From NCBI RefSeq assembly GCF_001748225.1, contig NZ_BDFE01000017.1, positions 248,001 to 312,000 on the forward strand: DNA of 64,000 nucleotides. Direction: 5' to 3'. The stretch is from Desulfoplanes formicivorans (GTDB taxonomy: Bacteria > Desulfobacterota > Desulfovibrionia > Desulfovibrionales > Desulfomicrobiaceae). Below are positions 18,455 to 27,956 of the stretch, piece after piece. The number at the start of each line of letters is the position of its first letter. The stretch's first letter is position 1. Made by a program: the position numbers and the translations under genes. Under the pieces are notes generated by a model. That model saw nothing but the letters and a program-made list of their open reading frames with translations. It did not search any database and was not told where the DNA came from.

Positions 18455-19807
18455 TCAAACGACCTGTCCCTTGTTCTCCAGGGCTGGTTCTCCCCCCTTG
18501 TGATCCTGTTTCTTTGCAAACTCTTCCAGGGTCACATTCTCCCGGCTTGCAACTGCGGACTGGTAAAAGGCATGCAAGGCCTGCTCCACATCGGCGTCCA
18601 CCTCCCGCAGGGGTCGTGAACCGGGGCAGGTATCACAGGAAAGCATGGAACGGATGATCTCCATCAATGTCAATGACTGGGGAAGCCGATACAGGCCATA
18701 CCCGTCCCCTTCCTCCCTGATGATCTGGACTACAAACCCCAGATGCACCAGTTCTTCCAGAATTTTGTTGGTATCCTTGAGGGAAAGGCGAATTTTGGGG
18801 GCCAGTACATGACTGGCAAGAGGAGGCTCGCCCAGTCGGGCAGCCCTTGCCAGCAGGGTCAGCAGTTCAAGAGCCGCCTGGATGCGCACAAGGGGAGTCA
18901 TGGCCGTTCCCACCCCTCCCTTGTCGCTTTCCTTGAAATTCTGCATGGCATAACTGACCTCGGCACCCAGCAGCACAACCACCCAGCTCCAATACATGAG
19001 CAGAAACGCCAGAGGCACCTGGGCGAAACTTCCATAGATGGCATTGTACTGGCTGCCCTCCATGGACCTGCTGATGAAATACATCTGGGTGGATTGCAAC
19101 AGGATACTGGAAACCAGAGCACCGATCAGAGCACTGCCAAACTTGACCTTGACGTTGGGGATGACCGTGTAGATGACAAAAAGCCCGAGAACCACGGGCA
19201 AAAGGGGGAGAACAAACCCGATGACCACCGCCCGGAATCCCCCGAGCATGGTTGCCCCCATGATCTGCTCAAGGACATGGGACTTCTGGAGATAGGCCGT
19301 GGTGCTCAGGGAAGTGATGACCAGAAAGGGACAGATGAGGATCAGGGTCAGATAATCCGTAAACTTGCGCACGGGTGTCCGCCCTGTGGTGACCCCCCAG
19401 ATGACATTGAAGGATGATTCGATATTGTTGAACAGCAAAAAGACCGTGACAACAATGGAGGCCACCCCGATGATCCCCAGGGTTCCCACGTTGGTATTGT
19501 TGATATAGCCGATGACCTGATCCACCAGGTTGCTGTTCTGGGCAAATACACGGAGCAAAAGCTCCCGAATGTACATGGAATTCTGAAATCCGAGCCCCTT
19601 GGACACGGAAAAGGCCACAGCAAAAAAGGGAACAATGGCCAAGGCGGTTACATAGGTCAAGGCGGAAGCCCGCAATAGACAATTGTCATGCAGGAACCCC
19701 TGGACAACGGTCTCCCCCCACCATTTGAGAGAGATCAGCATCCGTGAACGGGTTGCCAAGGCGGCAACCCCCTTGACAACGTCACGCATCCTGTCGGTTG
19801 TGGCCAT
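18455..19807 (-). CDS. YihY/BrkB membrane protein with C-terminal winged-helix domain
   Basis: A 450-residue protein from the ATG at 19807 (GGGGGA upstream); the frame runs open to 20041 but that part overlaps the next gene. Residues about 20-310 form the six-helix YihY/BrkB domain (CLLRASALTYVTALAIVPFFAV, ALIGALVSSILLQSTQMYF, FAQVPLAFLLMYWSWVVVLLGAEVSYA, here given in pieces). From about 330 the protein is soluble, with a winged-helix pattern like Rrf2/MarR proteins and two cysteines in CDTCPG. The fusion suggests a regulatory or ligand-sensing role; transport substrate is unknown. Confidence 0.85.
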   Translation of the reverse strand: MATTDRMRDVVKGVAALATRSRMLISLKWWGETVVQGFLHDNCLLRASALTYVTALAIVPFFAVAFSVSKGLGFQNSMYIRELLLRVFAQNSNLVDQVIGYINNTNVGTLGIIGVASIVVTVFLLFNNIESSFNVIWGVTTGRTPVRKFTDYLTLILICPFLVITSLSTTAYLQKSHVLEQIMGATMLGGFRAVVIGFVLPLLPVVLGLFVIYTVIPNVKVKFGSALIGALVSSILLQSTQMYFISRSMEGSQYNAIYGSFAQVPLAFLLMYWSWVVVLLGAEVSYAMQNFKESDKGGVGTAMTPLVRIQAALELLTLLARAARLGEPPLASHVLAPKIRLSLKDTNKILEELVHLGFVVQIIREEGDGYGLYRLPQSLTLMEIIRSMLSCDTCPGSRPLREVDADVEQALHAFYQSAVASRENVTLEEFAKKQDHKGGEPALENKGQVV

Positions 19808-19961
19808 ATTTCCCCCATGTAAAAGGGTTTTCCCTATGCTGCTTTCGGCATGCAGGATAGTTGCTTCCTGCAACCCTTGCCAACCCGACGAAGGCCGACG
19901 CCCCATGCCATCCCCAGATGGTTTCTTGTGAAGCCTCGCCCCTGCCTTGGTCCTCTCCTGC

Positions 19962-21005
19962 CTATGTCTTGCGGATCTGCTGGGCGAACCGTTCGAAATT
20001 CTCGTACTTGCCGATGCCCACCATGACATCCCCCTCTTCAAGCACTTCCCGGGGACCTGGATTGAAGATCATCCTTCCGCTCACCTTGCGAATGGCAATG
20101 ATGATCAGATTGAACCTGGGCCGGATCCCCGAGGCGATCAGGTCCTTGCCAACCAGACCCGATCCCTTCTGGATCACGATCTCCTCCATCTGAAGTTCCT
20201 CGCCCTGTTGCGCCAGTTCAAGAAAATCGGTGACCGTTGGCCGAAGGGCCATCTGGGCCATGCGCAGCCCCCCGATCATGTGCGGAGTAAGGGCCTTGTT
20301 GGCACCGGCCATCATCAATTTTTGCACGGACCCTTCCTTGTCCGCCCGGGCAACAATATAGATGCCCGGATTGGTCTGGCGGGCGGTCAGGGTGACATAG
20401 ACATTCTCGGCCACCTGATTCAGGCAGGCTATGAGCCCCCGTGCCCGGTCCAGTCCGGCCGCCATAAGCACCTCGTCCGAAGTCGCATCCCCCTCAATGG
20501 TCAGAACCTCTTTGCCCTTGAGTTTATCCACCTGAGCGGGATCGCTCTCAATGACAACAATGGGCCATCCATCAGCCATGATCTCCCGGGTGACCACGCT
20601 CCCGATCCGCCCGTATCCGCAAACAATAAAATGATCCTGCAATGTGTCGATGATCTTTTGCACCTTGCGTCTCCCCCATACATCCTGAATCTTTCCCTCG
20701 ACCAAAAACTGGGTGAAAGCCCCCACCAGATAGGCAAAGGTGCCGACCCCGAGAAGAATCAGGGTCGAGGTCAGAAGCCGTCCTGTCTCCGAAAGCTCAT
20801 GTGTTTCCGTGAATCCAACCGTGGAAAGGGTGATGACCACCTGGTAGAAGCTGTCGAGGAATCCCCACCCTTCCACATGCATATAGATGAAAAGACCATA
20901 CAGGAATACCAGAAAAAAAACAAAACACCCCATGACAAAAGGGAGAAAACTCCCGTACCGGAGCTTGAGCTGATAATAATAGGCAGCAAATGATTTCTTG
21001 TGCAT
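19962..21005 (-). CDS. Two-TM potassium channel with RCK (TrkA-N/TrkA-C) domains
   Basis: A 347-residue channel subunit. Two hydrophobic helices (about residues 15-37 and 70-95) flank the pore helix and filter TLSTVGFTE, a TVGF variant of TVGYG. The RCK domain begins at DHFIVCGYGRIGSVV, a Rossmann Gly-x-Gly-x-x-Gly nucleotide site, followed by VVIESDP and DATSDEVL; a TrkA-C domain occupies the last 80 residues. It is probably a ligand-gated K+ channel of MthK/Kch type. The start at 21005 (MHKKSF) fits family length; an ATG at 21050 overlaps the uvrB stop and is the alternative. Confidence 0.88.
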   Translation of the reverse strand: MHKKSFAAYYYQLKLRYGSFLPFVMGCFVFFLVFLYGLFIYMHVEGWGFLDSFYQVVITLSTVGFTETHELSETGRLLTSTLILLGVGTFAYLVGAFTQFLVEGKIQDVWGRRKVQKIIDTLQDHFIVCGYGRIGSVVTREIMADGWPIVVIESDPAQVDKLKGKEVLTIEGDATSDEVLMAAGLDRARGLIACLNQVAENVYVTLTARQTNPGIYIVARADKEGSVQKLMMAGANKALTPHMIGGLRMAQMALRPTVTDFLELAQQGEELQMEEIVIQKGSGLVGKDLIASGIRPRFNLIIIAIRKVSGRMIFNPGPREVLEEGDVMVGIGKYENFERFAQQIRKT

Positions 21006-21042
21006 GGGTACCCTGTGATGTCTGAAAAGCGTATCTCCGGGA

Positions 21043-23055
21043 TCAGGCATCTTCCTTGTTCAAGGCCGCAATCCTGTCTCGGAGCTGGGCCGCCACTTCG
21101 AATTCCAATTCCTTGGCCGCCTGACGCATGAGTCGCTCCAATCTTTTGATTTCCCGAGCCTTTTCCCTGGGCTTGCCCCGGTAGGCTGCAGCGGTTTCAG
21201 CCAGGGACCCTTCTGCAGCATCCTGGACCTCACTGCGGAGTTCATACAGGATATTCTTGACCGGCTCCTTGCGAATGGTCCTGGGCACGATCCCCTGTTC
21301 CCGGTTAAAGGCTTCCTGTTTCTCCCTGCGCCGATTGCACTCATCCATGGCCGTTCGCATGGAATCGGTGACACGGTCCGCATACATGATCACCCGGCCA
21401 TGGACATTGCGTGCGGCCCGACCAAAGGTCTGGATAAGGGATCTGTTGGAACGCAGAAAACCTTCCTTGTCCGCATCCAGAATGGCCACCAGGGATACCT
21501 CGGGCAGGTCCAGACCTTCGCGCAGCAGGTTGATCCCCACCAGCACGGCAAACTCCCCCTTTTGCAGGGCCTGGAGAATGGCCACCCGTTCCAGGGTATC
21601 GATATCCGAATGCATATACCGGGCTTGGATTCCCCGTGTCTGCAAAAACTCGGTCAGGTCTTCGGCCATCCGCTTGGTCAGTGTGGTCACCAGAATCCGT
21701 TCATCCTGCTCCATACGCGCGAAACATTCACTCATGAGGTCGTCCATCTGCCCCTGTGTCGGTCTGACCTCCACAATGGGATCCAGCAGGCCCGTGGGCC
21801 GAATGACCTGTTCAACCACCAGCCCCTGGGCACGCTCCAGTTCCCATGGGCCTGGCGTTGCTGAAACATAGACGGTTTGATGGATCCTGTCCAAGAATTC
21901 CTCAAAGCACAACGGGCGGTTATCCAAGGCGCTGGGAAGACGGAATCCGAAATCCACCAGAGTCTGCTTTCTGGACCGGTCTCCATTGAACATACCACCT
22001 ATCTGGGAGACAGTAATGTGGGACTCGTCCACAAAAAGCAGGAAGTCATCGGGAAAATAATCCAGCAGGGTTGCAGGGGGTTGGCCGGGGCGGCGGTTGT
22101 CTAGGTGAAGGGAATAGTTTTCAATACCGTTGCAATAGCCCAGCTCCTCAATCATCTCCAGATCCAGCTGGGTCTTCTGTTCCAAACGCTGGGCCTCCAC
22201 AAGGCGATTGTTCTCCTGAAAAAAGGCCAGCCTCTTTCTGAGCTCCTCCCGGATATCCCCCATGGCCCGGTTCAGGTTGTCCCTGTCGGAGACATAATGG
22301 CTGGCCGGGTAGATGACTGTCTTGGCCAAGCGATCCTTGACCTCTCCGGTCAGGGGATCGGTCGTGTAGATGCCGTCGATTTCGTCTCCGAAAAACTCGA
22401 TGCGCAAGGCCTGTTCATGTTCATAGGCGGGAATGATCTCCAGAACATCTCCCCGGATGCGAAAGGTGCCCCGGTGGAAATCATAGTCGTTGCGCTCATA
22501 CTGGACGTCAACCAGCCGTTCGATAATGGACTCCATGCTCACCAGATCGCCCTGCTCCACGGGGATAAGCATCTTGGCATAGTATTCGGGGGAACCCAGC
22601 CCGTAGATGCAGGAAACCGAGGCCACAATGATCACGTCCCGTCTGGTCAACAGGGCATGGGTGGCAGCGTGACGCAATTTGTCGATGTCCTCGTTGATGG
22701 ACGAATCCTTTTCAATATACACATCCGAATGGGGCAGGTAGGCTTCGGGCTGATAATAATCGTAATAGCTGACAAAATATTCCACTGCATTGTGGGGAAA
22801 CAGGGAGGAAAATTCCGTGTACAATTGGGCAGCCAGGGTCTTGTTGGGGGCCATGACCAGGGTGGGACGATTTGTTTTGGCAATGACGTTGGCCATGGTA
22901 AAGGTCTTGCCCGATCCTGTCACGCCCAGGAGGATCTGATCCTTCACCCCCTTGTTGATATTGCCAACCAGATCCTCAATGGCTTGGGGCTGGTCTCCGC
23001 GGGGCGAAAAGGGACTGACGAGTTGAAAAGGAATGTCTTGCAATCGATTGGTCAT
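21043..23055 (-). CDS. uvrB: Excinuclease ABC subunit B (UvrB)
   Basis: A 670-residue DNA-damage recognition helicase of nucleotide excision repair; it is loaded by UvrA and recruits UvrC. Walker A is LGVTGSGKT, the damage-binding beta-hairpin is [16 protein letters not shown], motif II is FVDESH, motif VI is QTFGRAARN, and the C-terminal UVR motif is near residues 630-665. Length is normal for the family. It is followed without a gap by the potassium channel gene. Confidence 0.97.
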   Translation of the reverse strand: MTNRLQDIPFQLVSPFSPRGDQPQAIEDLVGNINKGVKDQILLGVTGSGKTFTMANVIAKTNRPTLVMAPNKTLAAQLYTEFSSLFPHNAVEYFVSYYDYYQPEAYLPHSDVYIEKDSSINEDIDKLRHAATHALLTRRDVIIVASVSCIYGLGSPEYYAKMLIPVEQGDLVSMESIIERLVDVQYERNDYDFHRGTFRIRGDVLEIIPAYEHEQALRIEFFGDEIDGIYTTDPLTGEVKDRLAKTVIYPASHYVSDRDNLNRAMGDIREELRKRLAFFQENNRLVEAQRLEQKTQLDLEMIEELGYCNGIENYSLHLDNRRPGQPPATLLDYFPDDFLLFVDESHITVSQIGGMFNGDRSRKQTLVDFGFRLPSALDNRPLCFEEFLDRIHQTVYVSATPGPWELERAQGLVVEQVIRPTGLLDPIVEVRPTQGQMDDLMSECFARMEQDERILVTTLTKRMAEDLTEFLQTRGIQARYMHSDIDTLERVAILQALQKGEFAVLVGINLLREGLDLPEVSLVAILDADKEGFLRSNRSLIQTFGRAARNVHGRVIMYADRVTDSMRTAMDECNRRREKQEAFNREQGIVPRTIRKEPVKNILYELRSEVQDAAEGSLAETAAAYRGKPREKAREIKRLERLMRQAAKELEFEVAAQLRDRIAALNKEDA

Positions 23056-23232
23056 GACACATCAAGGGGCTTGGATGAAGAAGGTTGGGTTCATGCTGCA
23101 AAAAAACGTTTCCCAAGGACATCCCCATGCACAAGAATGGGGAGCATGCTATTTGATCAAGCAGGGTGTATTCCGGTGTGCAACAGGGTTCACTATGCGG
23201 GATGAAGAAAAAAATTTTTCCTTGTCGGTCTG

Positions 23233-23412
23233 ATGCAATTGACATACTGGCAGATGGACCCATCAAGGCACACGGTATACATCCGTAAAGGACGACGTGT
23301 GCCTGCCAAGAGCAAGGACGGCCAGGAAACAGTCTGGGCAAATCAGGCAATCCAGGGATTGATACGAGGCCGATGGCAAGAGACTTTGCGGTCTGTGTTG
23401 GAAACAGCTTAG
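23233..23412 (+). CDS. Possible small protein, 59 aa
   Basis: A frame from ATG 23233 to TAG 23410-23412, not much longer than chance but with protein-like composition: MQLTYWQMDPSRHTVYIRKG, a basic middle and an amphipathic helix (NQAIQGLIRGRWQETLRSVL). No good Shine-Dalgarno sequence is seen, and no family is recognised. It occupies the otherwise empty 525 bases between uvrB and the gmhB-like gene. The call is uncertain. Confidence 0.4.
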   Translation: MQLTYWQMDPSRHTVYIRKGRRVPAKSKDGQETVWANQAIQGLIRGRWQETLRSVLETA

Positions 23413-23580
23413 GGCCATAGTCAACAAGAGCGCTCCATGGCAAGGACAAGTGCGCCTCTTTCTGGCTGAAAACCACAAGGCACGGCGTTTACCTTTCCCT
23501 CCTCATGGCCAGGTGAACCCGCATGTTGATCAATACCACGCATTTTGATGCTCACACCTGCATCTTCAGGACCCGCATCC

Positions 23581-24192
23581 ATGACAACCCTACCTGACAA
23601 TGTCCACACGATTCTTCTGGACCGGGACGGCACACTCATTCGTGAATGCCACTATCTCAAGGATCCCCACAAGGTCCGACTCATACCGGGAGTTGCCGCA
23701 CCCATGCGCCGTCTAAGGGAACAAGGTGTGCGCTTCTACCTGGTTACCAATCAAAGCGGCATCGGACGAGGCTATTTTTCCATGCAGGACTTCCAGGCCG
23801 TGCAGAAGCGACTCAGGGAACTCCTGCGTGACCAGGGAATCACGCTGGCCGGAGAGGCATTCTGTCCCCACACCCCCCAAGACGCCTGCTCATGCAGAAA
23901 GCCTGCAACCGGCATGTGGAAACACCTTGCAGCCAGAGACCATCTCGATCCCCGAACAACAGTGATGATAGGTGACAAACGGGCTGATATTGCCTTCGGG
24001 CTGAACGCGTCCCTCTACACGATTCTTGTATTAACCGGCCACGGTCGCAAGGAAGCCCAGGCCCTGGAGATCCCTTTACCGGATCAAGGAGTTATGGAAC
24101 TGCAAACCAGATCCGATCAGGCCCCTCACGCCGTGGCAACCGATTTGGGAGAAGCGCTTTCCTGGATTGCAAGGCGGATGCAGCAAAGGTGA
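23581..24192 (+). CDS. gmhB: HAD phosphatase, D-glycero-D-manno-heptose 1,7-bisphosphate phosphatase type
   Basis: A 203-residue HAD-superfamily phosphatase. Motif I LLDRDGTLI gives the nucleophile and acid Asp; motif II is YLVTNQSGIGRG. CPHTPQDACSCRKPATGM is the Cys-rich zinc loop typical of GmhB and histidinol-phosphatase relatives; motif IV is MIGDKRADIAFG. GmhB removes the C7 phosphate in ADP-heptose synthesis for LPS core, which fits the GT9 gene at 52.5 kb. The start at 23581 was chosen over 23545 on family alignment. Close relatives act on other sugar phosphates. Confidence 0.82.
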   Translation: MTTLPDNVHTILLDRDGTLIRECHYLKDPHKVRLIPGVAAPMRRLREQGVRFYLVTNQSGIGRGYFSMQDFQAVQKRLRELLRDQGITLAGEAFCPHTPQDACSCRKPATGMWKHLAARDHLDPRTTVMIGDKRADIAFGLNASLYTILVLTGHGRKEAQALEIPLPDQGVMELQTRSDQAPHAVATDLGEALSWIARRMQQR

Positions 24193-24420
24193 ACTGAGAA
24201 ATATGGATCCATCCGTCCACGATACACCCATAAACGTCCGGGAAAAAGCCCACAAGATTGTTCCCGCTTAAAACACCGATTGCTTCTTGTTGAGGTCAAT
24301 CCGGCGGGAGCACCAAGATGGTGAACCTGCCAGCGGCCAACCGTTTCCTGCAACACATCTCATGCAAGACCTGCTGCACGACCATCAGGAAAATCATTCC
24401 CCATCAGCCCCCGTATATTC

Positions 24421-24563
24421 GCTATCAACCCAGAATTACAATAATTTTTTCTCTTGGTGCTCAAGTTGCTACAAACAGGCATATCGTCACCAAAACGGCA
24501 TTTTTTTGACAGCATTTACAGCACCCACCACGAGGAGCGTTTCATGCGTCTTTGCAAACGGGT
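24421..24563 (+). repeat. Direct repeat: relic of a UDP-glucuronate decarboxylase leader
   Basis: These 143 bases align without gaps to 41561-41703, with 22 mismatches by my count. They include the leader, the CGAGGAG ribosome-binding site and the first seven codons (MRLCKRV here, MHLRKRV there) of the decarboxylase gene at 41684. Homology stops after codon 7, where an IS3-like remnant begins. The other 228 bases from 24193 to 24420 show no gene. Confidence 0.85.
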
Positions 24564-24618
24564 GAGAATGTCGCCGCTTGAGTACGAAAATCGCCAGGTC
24601 GCCCAGCGAGAAGCTTAA
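24561..24618 (+). mobile_element. IS3-family transposase C-terminal remnant
   Basis: Fused in frame to the decarboxylase relic is MSPLEYENRQVAQREA and a stop at 24616-24618. Met-Ser-Pro-Leu-Glu-Tyr-Glu is the usual C-terminal end of IS3-type OrfB transposases (cf. the family pattern Y-x-S-P-x-x-[FY]-E). Only about 16 codons remain, so the element is dead. The match is short and by eye. Confidence 0.45.
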
Positions 24619-24644
24619 CGGGATTTTCACTAGGTTGTTGCAGG

Positions 24645-24760
24645 ATCAAGATTCCAAGGCTGCCGAAACAAGAAGAACTTTATCACCATGATCTACCTGA
24701 TTGTGGCTCCGATTCAGATTTTGGTTGCCACATGAACTCCACACAACACGTCGAACAACC
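24645..24760 (+). mobile_element. Right-end remnant of an ISL3-like element (copy 1)
   Basis: From about 24645 the sequence follows the last codons of the transposase seen at 27957-29297 (NFITMAYLIAAPIQILVAT), here with substitutions (FITMIYLIVAPIQILVAT). It ends in a diverged right inverted repeat at 24735-24760. The left part is missing. The gene that follows, at 24799, starts 39 bases after this end. Confidence 0.75.
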
Positions 24761-24798
24761 TATTATAATTGGATATCATATCAAGAAGGTTATATTAA

Positions 24799-25659
24799 AT
24801 GACTGATAAAAAAAACGAGAATAAACGTCCTTTAGTCACCTTTGCCCTTTTTGCCTACAATCATGAAGAATTCATCCATAAAGCTGTAATCGGCGCCTTA
24901 TCTCAAACCTACAGTCCTCTTGAGATTATCCTCTCCGATGATTGCTCCTCAGATAGCACCTTCGAAATCATGCAGAAAATGGCCGCAGAATATAATGGAC
25001 CACATACTGTGATTTTGAATAGGAACGAGAAAAATTTAGGGATTGGTGGTCATGTAAATAAAGTGATGGACTTATCAACAGGAGAATTGATTGTTGCCGC
25101 TGCTGGTGATGATATATCGTACCCTATTAGGGTAGAAACATTAGTGGACCAGTGGAGTTTAAATAATTATGTCGCTGATTCATTACATTCTCAGGTTATG
25201 CGTATCACTAAAGATGGAAAGTACAAGGGATCTTGGAAAACAGAAAACTGTTTAAGTTCAGATCCACGAGATTTTGTAAGTCAATGTATAATTATAGGTG
25301 CTTCTCACGCATGGACAAGAAGAGTATTTGAACGCTTTGGCCATTTAAATACAGATATTATCCACGAAGATAGAACAATAGGATTTAGATCTAGTCTCTC
25401 TGGTGGTGTTCTTTTCGTAGATAAACCACTTGTTCGATATAGAGAAGGTGGAATTTCTCAAAATGGTTACACCCAACTTAAGATTAATTTATCTCAACAA
25501 ATTCTTCATGCTCATATTTTGTTACTTGATTGCATGCAACAATATAAAGACTATATTAAAATCAATAATAATGATGTTAGAATCTTAAGTGCAATACAAA
25601 CTGAAATTGAATACAACATGTCTTCTCAGATTGTTGCAATTAACTCTGACCTAAATTGA
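24799..25659 (+). CDS. GT2-family glycosyltransferase
   Basis: A 286-residue GT-A glycosyltransferase. LVTFALFAYNHEEFIHKAV and PLEIILSDDCSSDSTFEIM are the nucleotide-sugar-binding start of GT2 proteins, and VAAAGDDISYPIRVE holds the DxD-like metal motif. There are no membrane helices, so it would act on the cytoplasmic face on a lipid-linked glycan. The gene is AT-rich and begins just after an ISL3 remnant, which supports lateral acquisition. Donor and acceptor sugars are not predictable. Confidence 0.85.
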   Translation: MTDKKNENKRPLVTFALFAYNHEEFIHKAVIGALSQTYSPLEIILSDDCSSDSTFEIMQKMAAEYNGPHTVILNRNEKNLGIGGHVNKVMDLSTGELIVAAAGDDISYPIRVETLVDQWSLNNYVADSLHSQVMRITKDGKYKGSWKTENCLSSDPRDFVSQCIIIGASHAWTRRVFERFGHLNTDIIHEDRTIGFRSSLSGGVLFVDKPLVRYREGGISQNGYTQLKINLSQQILHAHILLLDCMQQYKDYIKINNNDVRILSAIQTEIEYNMSSQIVAINSDLN

Positions 25660-25974
25660 GCGATTTTTATTTTGTTCGTCCTCAAATGATCGGCACATAC
25701 TTAATTTTAAAAATTCTGGTGTGCAATCATCAATAAAATGATATTTATGTTGTAGAATTATGCGAAGCTACGTTATCAAGATAATTTTTCCTTATTTTCT
25801 TGTTTTCTGGACGATCTAATCCTAGGAAAGAAATATTTTTTGTAATTTTATATCTTCAAAGCGAGATGGTTATTGGAGAAGCTGACATGCTTCTTCAGAG
25901 TTGTTCAAATTTCATTGAAATCCATACTTTTTTTGACACATTGAATATTTTACTCCTGCATGATTAACAATCCT
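25660..25974. other. AT-rich stretch without a recognisable gene
   Basis: About 315 bases between the GT2 gene and a degraded minus-strand frame. All frames are interrupted by stops, and no convincing promoter, hairpin or RNA gene was recognised. Confidence 0.6.
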
Positions 25975-26340
25975 TCAAGCGCTAACGATCAATTTACATC
26001 TGAATGTTTCGACACATGTGCATATTGGCAATACGTCGAAGGTGACGTTTTGTTTAAACGACTCAAACAAAAATAGCGTAATGATTCTCAATATATACAG
26101 CGCGCAATTTGGTTTGAATTTTTTTAGAGGGAGCTGTTCATCCTGTAATTGCTTAAAATTGCGAAAATTCAATTCGTCGTTCCCTCGCCCGTGGTAGGTA
26201 TTGATCAAAATTTCAGGGCAAAAAAGATCTTCGTGTCCAATCTTTCGCAAACCTTCGTCTATCGCCTCTCCGGTACCGATATTGGTGTAAATGACCGAGC
26301 ATGGACAAGCAAGCGGTAAAAGGAGCTCGCCGTCTTTGGT
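25975..26340 (-). pseudogene. 3' fragment of an unidentified minus-strand gene
   Basis: A minus-strand frame stays open from about 26370 to a stop at 25975. It reads like real protein in its first part: DGELLLPLACPCSVIYTNIG, then TGEAIDEGLRKIGHEDLFCP and INTYHGRGNDELN, followed by a less protein-like AT-rich tail. No start codon with a ribosome-binding site is present, and its 5' side runs into the IS3 remnant. I read it as the remaining 3' part of a gene cut by insertion. I do not recognise the family; it could also be a chance frame. Confidence 0.35.
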
Positions 26341-26694
26341 GAGTGGTCGGGTAAGAAATGCCTTCCAGAATCACTGTTCAGGACTTGCAAGTATCGTCCA
26401 AATTACCCGGAGAAGCCTTTCGAAACCCTGGAGGCCGCCCGGGAATGGGTGGGCCAATTCGTGGATTGGTATAACACGGTGCATCTTCACAGTGGGCTGC
26501 GGTTTGTGACTCCGGAGGACCGTCACCAGGGGCGTGACAAGCAGATCCTGGGTGCACGGCATGATCTCTACTTGGCTGCCCGAAAAAATCGACCAGAGCG
26601 ATGGTCGGGAAAAACTCGAAATAGGTCTATTGTCGGCGAGGTGAAACTCAACCCCAAAGACCACAAGCAATCACCCGAAAAGATTGTTGCGTAA
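26315..26694 (+). mobile_element. IS3-family transposase (OrfB) C-terminal fragment
   Basis: The frame from about 26366 gives PESLFRTCKYRPNYPEKPFE, then AAREWVGQFVDWYNTVHLHS and GLRFVTPEDRHQGRD. This is the classic C-terminal integrase end of IS3/IS150-type OrfB, including the catalytic Glu region and the Trp-Tyr-Asn motif. The N-terminal integrase part and OrfA are missing, and upstream codons are in another frame, so it is inactive. Stop at 26692-26694. It separates the broken minus-strand gene from the GT61 gene. Confidence 0.8.
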
Positions 26695-26744
26695 TCGGGG
26701 AAAAAAGCGACAACTTCTTTGACAATTACCGCCAGGAAAGCAAA

Positions 26745-27908
26745 ATGAAACCCGAAAGTCGAGTAAATTATCTAAAAAAAATTGGAAGTTTTTCCTGTAA
26801 AAAAGTCGTTTGGCTTGACAAAGCAAACCAACAAAAAATCAAAATTATTGCTAATGCACAAGATTGTATGACGTATGGACCTAAGGACGTTAGAGAAAGA
26901 CAAGAAAAAGCTCATGTCAGAAGTCCTATTATTTTTTTATATGAGTTTGAAAATGCATGTGTCACGAGTCGGTCTTCAAGCATAATATCTGGGGATACAG
27001 TTTATATTGAAAGGATTAAACATATTGGAAATGATATTGCTGATTATAAAGCAGGTTTTATTATCGGACACGACACTGAAAGGGCAATAATTGATACAAC
27101 TATCGATTTCGAGATAGATTGCGCTATTTTTTTAGGTGGTAACGGATCGTGGAATTATTATCATTGGATGATTGAGATCTTGCCTAAACTTTATTACTAT
27201 GAAAAAATAGGAATATTAAGAGATGGTGTTACAATATTAGTTCCTGAAGAAGCAAAAAAAATTGATTCATTTAACAAGATGCTTAAAGAAGCGTTAAACG
27301 GTTATAACGTTAATTTAATTTATATGAAATCAGGCAGTGTATATAAAGTTGGCAGTCTAAAGACCGTCACTACAGCAAATAATGTTGTTTTTAATTGTCG
27401 ACGATTAATTTTTGATATTAATTTCTGTTTTTTTCGAAAAGATGCATTAGAATATACGAAAAAGAATGCAATACAATCAATACCTTTTAACTATAAATTC
27501 AATAAAAGTAAAATATGTAAAAAAATTTTTTTAGCACGAAAGGAAAGCAGTAATCGTAATTATAATCAAAAAGAAATACAAATTGTGTTGCAAAATTTTG
27601 GATTTAAAACAATCTTTATGGAAGACTTAACACTTCAAGAACAAATTATTGCTTTTATGCAAGCCGAATTTATTATTGGTCCATCAGGAGCAGCATGGAC
27701 TAATATTATTTTTTGCAGACCTGGGACTAAAGCGTTGTCATGGTTGCCTGAAAAAATAAAAAATTTTTCAGTATTTTCTTCTTTGGCAGTATACTCAAAA
27801 GTCAATATGTATTTCTTTTTTTGCAAATCGTATAGTAATTATTTACACGGGAGATACTACGTTTCCCCAAAAGAATTAAAAAATTTAATAAATTTTTTGG
27901 ATCGCTAA
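26745..27908 (+). CDS. GT61-family glycosyltransferase (DUF563)
   Basis: A 387-residue protein with the GT61 signature: GGNGSWNYYHWMIEILPKL in the middle and IGPSGAAWTNIIFCRPGTK near the C-terminus. Many bacterial GT61 proteins lie in capsule or O-antigen clusters. It is strongly AT-rich compared with the core genome and lies between an IS3 remnant and an ISL3 element. The sugar transferred is unknown. The start at 26745 lies 50 bases after the IS3 remnant, with AGGAAAG upstream. Confidence 0.82.
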   Translation: MKPESRVNYLKKIGSFSCKKVVWLDKANQQKIKIIANAQDCMTYGPKDVRERQEKAHVRSPIIFLYEFENACVTSRSSSIISGDTVYIERIKHIGNDIADYKAGFIIGHDTERAIIDTTIDFEIDCAIFLGGNGSWNYYHWMIEILPKLYYYEKIGILRDGVTILVPEEAKKIDSFNKMLKEALNGYNVNLIYMKSGSVYKVGSLKTVTTANNVVFNCRRLIFDINFCFFRKDALEYTKKNAIQSIPFNYKFNKSKICKKIFLARKESSNRNYNQKEIQIVLQNFGFKTIFMEDLTLQEQIIAFMQAEFIIGPSGAAWTNIIFCRPGTKALSWLPEKIKNFSVFSSLAVYSKVNMYFFFCKSYSNYLHGRYYVSPKELKNLINFLDR

Positions 27909-27956
27909 TGTTTAAGGTGGCCCCAAAACGCTGGGCAGGTAGAGGCTCCATTAAGT

